From Fibrobacter sp. UBA1765 (lineage in GTDB: Bacteria; Fibrobacterota; Fibrobacteria; Fibrobacterales; Fibrobacteraceae), in the NCBI GenBank assembly GCA_002314675.1, contig DCGZ01000078.1, positions 50,651 through 66,258 on the forward strand: a stretch of 15,608 nucleotides of DNA, written 5' to 3'. Below the pieces are notes generated by a model that was given only the letters and a program-made list of their open reading frames with translations, was not told the DNA's origin and searched no databases. Every line of letters starts with the position of its first letter. Position 1 is the first letter of the stretch. This document shows positions 13,809 to 15,608 of this stretch, in pieces. The position numbers and the translations under genes were made by a program.

Positions 13809-14770
13809 TGAATCAGCAAACTCTGATTCTTGGCCTTAACCCGGCTTGGCAGCGCCTGTTCATGATCGACGGTGAGTTCAAGCTTGGTGAAGTCCATCGT
13901 CTTCCAAAGCCTGTTGAATACGCTTCTGGCAAGGGAATCAACTGTGCCCGAGTCCTACAGAAACTTGGTGGAAAGCCGGTACTTTCTCATTTCCTTGGCG
14001 ATGAATACGGCGAAAAGATTTTTGACGCCATGGCCGAAAATGAAATTGAGCAGCTCCCGGTCTGGATTAAGCAGCCGAACCGCATTTGCACAACGCTTGT
14101 TGCCGATTCTGGGACTACCGAGCTTATTGAACAGTCGCCGGAGCTTTCCGAAAAGGAAATGGAAGATTTCAATGTCAGCTTAGAAGACATTTGGGATCGA
14201 GTTCCTCGAATTGCCGTTTGCGGAACGCAGCCGAAAGGCTTTAAAATGGAATCGCTCCTGAAGCTTGATTTTGAAGGCAAGCGACTCTTTGTGGACGCGG
14301 TAAAGAACATTTCTTCCCTTTTGGAAAAAGGCGTAGAATTGCTGAAGCTTAACATGGACGAATATTGCGAACTTTTGCAGCAATATTCCATTCCTCTTGT
14401 TACGTCTAGTCCGCAATTCTGGAAGATGTCTGCAAAGATGCTTCTTGACGTGTTGCCAATCCATTATCTTGTGGTTACCGCCGAAGAAAATCCGGTACGC
14501 GTATTCTACAAGGTAGAATCCAAGCTTCTTTCCTTGACGGTTACTCCACCGACAATAGAAACTGTCAACTGCATTGGCGCAGGCGATACGTTCCTTGCCG
14601 GCTGGATCGCTGCCGATTCTGCAGGCCTTTCCGTTGAAGAGTGTCTTGCAAAGGCTACCGCAGTTTCTGTGGCCCGTTGCGAGGTGGAGCAGCCATGGGA
14701 TATCGACCTTGCCCGCGTGGAAGCTCTTGAAAAAGACTTGTTGACTCAGATTGAAGATGATGACCGATAG
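13808..14770 (+). CDS. PfkB-family carbohydrate kinase, divergent FruK/LacC-like
   Basis: A 320-residue cytoplasmic sugar kinase of the ribokinase/PfkB superfamily, nearest in pattern to 1-phosphofructokinase and tagatose-6-phosphate kinase (LacC/FruK). Visible: N-terminal LGLNPAWQR, GEVHRLPKPVEYASGKGINCARVLQKLGG (GKGIN 41-45), LLKLNMDEYCELL, and the catalytic IGAGDTFLAGW with Asp260. Deviations: the usual LNPAxD has Gln15 in place of Asp, the KPNxxE motif reads KLNMDE, and the SLGxxGA ATP-loop reads TAEENPV. The GAGD anion hole is intact, so catalysis is likely, but the substrate cannot be named from sequence. Its ATG overlaps the tyrS stop by one base (TAATG), pointing to coupled translation; an AAGG lies about eleven bases upstream. 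mqnB begins inside its last 14 bases. Confidence 0.88.
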   Translation: MNQQTLILGLNPAWQRLFMIDGEFKLGEVHRLPKPVEYASGKGINCARVLQKLGGKPVLSHFLGDEYGEKIFDAMAENEIEQLPVWIKQPNRICTTLVADSGTTELIEQSPELSEKEMEDFNVSLEDIWDRVPRIAVCGTQPKGFKMESLLKLDFEGKRLFVDAVKNISSLLEKGVELLKLNMDEYCELLQQYSIPLVTSSPQFWKMSAKMLLDVLPIHYLVVTAEENPVRVFYKVESKLLSLTVTPPTIETVNCIGAGDTFLAGWIAADSAGLSVEECLAKATAVSVARCEVEQPWDIDLARVEALEKDLLTQIEDDDR

Positions 14771-15434
14771 TAGTGCGAAGCCTTTATTTGCCTTTGCCTC
14801 TGCCATAGAGTTCTCTCGTCTGTTTCCGTCTATTCCAGTCCCAGAAAATACGGCAATCCTATTGCCAAGCAAAAAGGCTTACGCTGCTGTTTTGGGCGTA
14901 GGCCTTTTAGAGTTTTCCGTGAACCTGTCCGCCTTGTTGAGCGCAAGTATTAAGGCGGCTAGCCCATTCTCCATGGTTGTCCTTGTTGGCATCTGTGGAG
15001 CCTATAAAAATCGAGGCATCAATATTTGCGATGTGGTCCGTGTGGATTCCGAAATGGTTGGCGATGTCGGTGTCGAAGAAGCGGACGGGACTTTTTTACC
15101 ATGGGGGCGTGTCGGCGGCGGATCTATAAAAACCTACGAGGGTTCGGCCATTGATGATGCGCCAGCTTTTATAAAAAAATTGAAAGGCGTTTCTGGCCTT
15201 TCTGTAAATTGCTGTACGGGAACCGAAGCCATGGCTGAATCTCGCAGCGTATTGTTTGATTGCGACGTGGAATCAATGGAAGGCGCAGCCGCCTTGGCGG
15301 TCTGCAACGCCTTTAAGGTTCCCTGCTATGAAATCCGCGCTGTAAGTAACTTTGTCGGCAAACGTCAAAAGTCATCATGGAAAATTGCAGAGGCATTGCT
15401 TTCCTTGAAAAATGCCGTATTTGACAAGCTGTGA
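14757..15434 (+). CDS. mqnB: futalosine hydrolase (menaquinone synthesis)
   Basis: MqnB splits futalosine into hypoxanthine and dehypoxanthinyl futalosine in the futalosine route to menaquinone, the quinone used in anaerobic fumarate respiration. The ~225-residue protein belongs to the MTA/SAH nucleosidase-phosphorylase fold: GVGLLEFSVNLSAL (~47-60), GICGAYKNRGINICDVV (~78-94), DSEMVGDVGVE, CTGTEAMAESR, the ESMEGAA purine-nucleoside signature (172-178), and YEIRAVSNFVGKR with W208 near the C-terminus. This combination fits MqnB rather than MtnN. Two adjacent ATGs (14757, 14760) could start it; neither has a good ribosome-binding site, and both lie in the 3' end of pfkB, so coupling is likely. 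No other menaquinone gene is in the window. The stop is followed after three bases by the purine-rich heptamer array. Confidence 0.9.
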   Translation: MMTDSSAKPLFAFASAIEFSRLFPSIPVPENTAILLPSKKAYAAVLGVGLLEFSVNLSALLSASIKAASPFSMVVLVGICGAYKNRGINICDVVRVDSEMVGDVGVEEADGTFLPWGRVGGGSIKTYEGSAIDDAPAFIKKLKGVSGLSVNCCTGTEAMAESRSVLFDCDVESMEGAAALAVCNAFKVPCYEIRAVSNFVGKRQKSSWKIAEALLSLKNAVFDKL

Positions 15435-15437
15435 TTG

Positions 15438-15535
15438 CAGAAACCAGAAGACAGAGAACAGAAGAAAGTAGGAAGACATAAGACATAAGACGGAAGACGG
15501 AAACTAGAAACTAGAAACGAGAGACCAGAAATAAG
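15438..15535. repeat. degenerate heptamer tandem array B
   Basis: About 14 consecutive 7-base units start three bases after the mqnB stop codon. In phase they read CAGAAAC, CAGAAGA, CAGAGAA, CAGAAGA, AAGTAGG, AAGACAT twice, AAGACGG twice, AAACTAG twice, AAACGAG, AGACCAG, AAATAAG; period 7 may continue weakly to about 15556. Units are nearly all purine plus C/T at fixed positions, and identical units occur as neighbouring pairs. The array matches the reverse complement of array A (GACGAGA-like). It is not coding and has no hairpin potential. Confidence 0.75.
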
Positions 15536-15565
15536 AATGCAAGAGTTAGAAATTGCAACTTTCCA

Positions 15566-15595
15566 TGTCTTTGCGAACGAAGTGCGGCATTAACT
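15566..15595. repeat. possible degenerate dispersed palindromic element
   Basis: TGTCTTTGCGAACGAAGTGC followed by GGCATTAACTA closely resembles the TGTCATTGCGAACGAAGTGCGGCAATC-type imperfect palindromic repeat seen scattered in intergenic DNA of various bacteria. Its terminal TTTGC and GCATT have lost one base each of the ATTGC/GCAAT pairing. A ten-codon reading exists here but has no support as a gene. The resemblance is from memory of the pattern, so this is tentative. Confidence 0.35.
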
Positions 15596-15608
15596 AAACG
15601 TGTTTGCG

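Noticed and set aside
14180..14872. 230-codon minus-strand open reading frame across the pfkB-mqnB junction
   Set aside because: Antisense to two coupled genes with family motifs; product is low-quality with no recognisable domain.
15565..15597. Ten-codon reading frame near the window end
   Set aside because: Very short, no ribosome-binding site, and better explained as a degenerate dispersed repeat.

Overview
The window reads as a chromosomal segment of a Fibrobacter (Fibrobacterota), most likely a relative of F. succinogenes. Two families that mark this genus sit side by side: a TIGR02147-type DNA-binding regulator (start 11039, minus strand) and a divergent lipoprotein ending in a FISUMP-like ('Fibrobacter succinogenes major paralogous', TIGR02145) domain. 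Serine-rich linkers behind lipobox cysteines, several genes without a visible Shine-Dalgarno site, and a futalosine-pathway menaquinone gene fit that placement. The species assignment is inference; no rRNA is present.

Layout. (1) 25-5274, minus strand, read right to left: an MCE/MlaD-type inner-membrane lipid-transport protein, HPr, PTS enzyme I and a TPR-rich soluble lytic transglycosylase, closely packed and probably one operon, with a candidate promoter near 5341-5369. (2) 5377-7016, minus: a secreted protein of unknown function, then a TrmH-type tRNA 2'-O-methyltransferase overlapping it by 11 bp, closed by a strong intrinsic terminator. (3) 7097-11039, minus: TIGR02147 regulator, a lipoprotein, and three tandem outer-membrane beta-barrel paralogues, close enough to be one surface-protein operon, with a possible extra promoter before the second barrel. 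(4) 11040-11269: a divergent control region with a well-formed promoter toward the FISUMP lipoprotein and direct/inverted AACAAAAYG repeats that are good candidates for the regulator's operator. (5) 11270-12394, plus: the FISUMP-like lipoprotein. (6) 12591-15434, plus: tyrosyl-tRNA synthetase, a divergent PfkB-family sugar kinase (sharing one base with tyrS) and futalosine hydrolase MqnB (overlapping pfkB), a translationally coupled housekeeping operon.

The most unusual DNA is not coding. Degenerate tandem heptamers lie on both sides of the tyrS-pfkB-mqnB operon: four TCTCGTC-like units at 12444-12471, and about fourteen purine-rich units at 15438-15535 whose consensus is the reverse complement of the first array's. 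The second array begins directly after the mqnB stop codon, contains adjacent identical unit pairs, and is followed by a degenerate copy of a TGTCATTGCGAACGAAG-like dispersed palindrome. The other item worth attention is the regulator + lipoprotein + three-barrel cluster facing the FISUMP lipoprotein, which looks like a lineage-specific, co-regulated cell-envelope system of unknown role. No rRNA, tRNA, CRISPR array, transposase or phage gene was seen. No gap between genes exceeds 300 bases.
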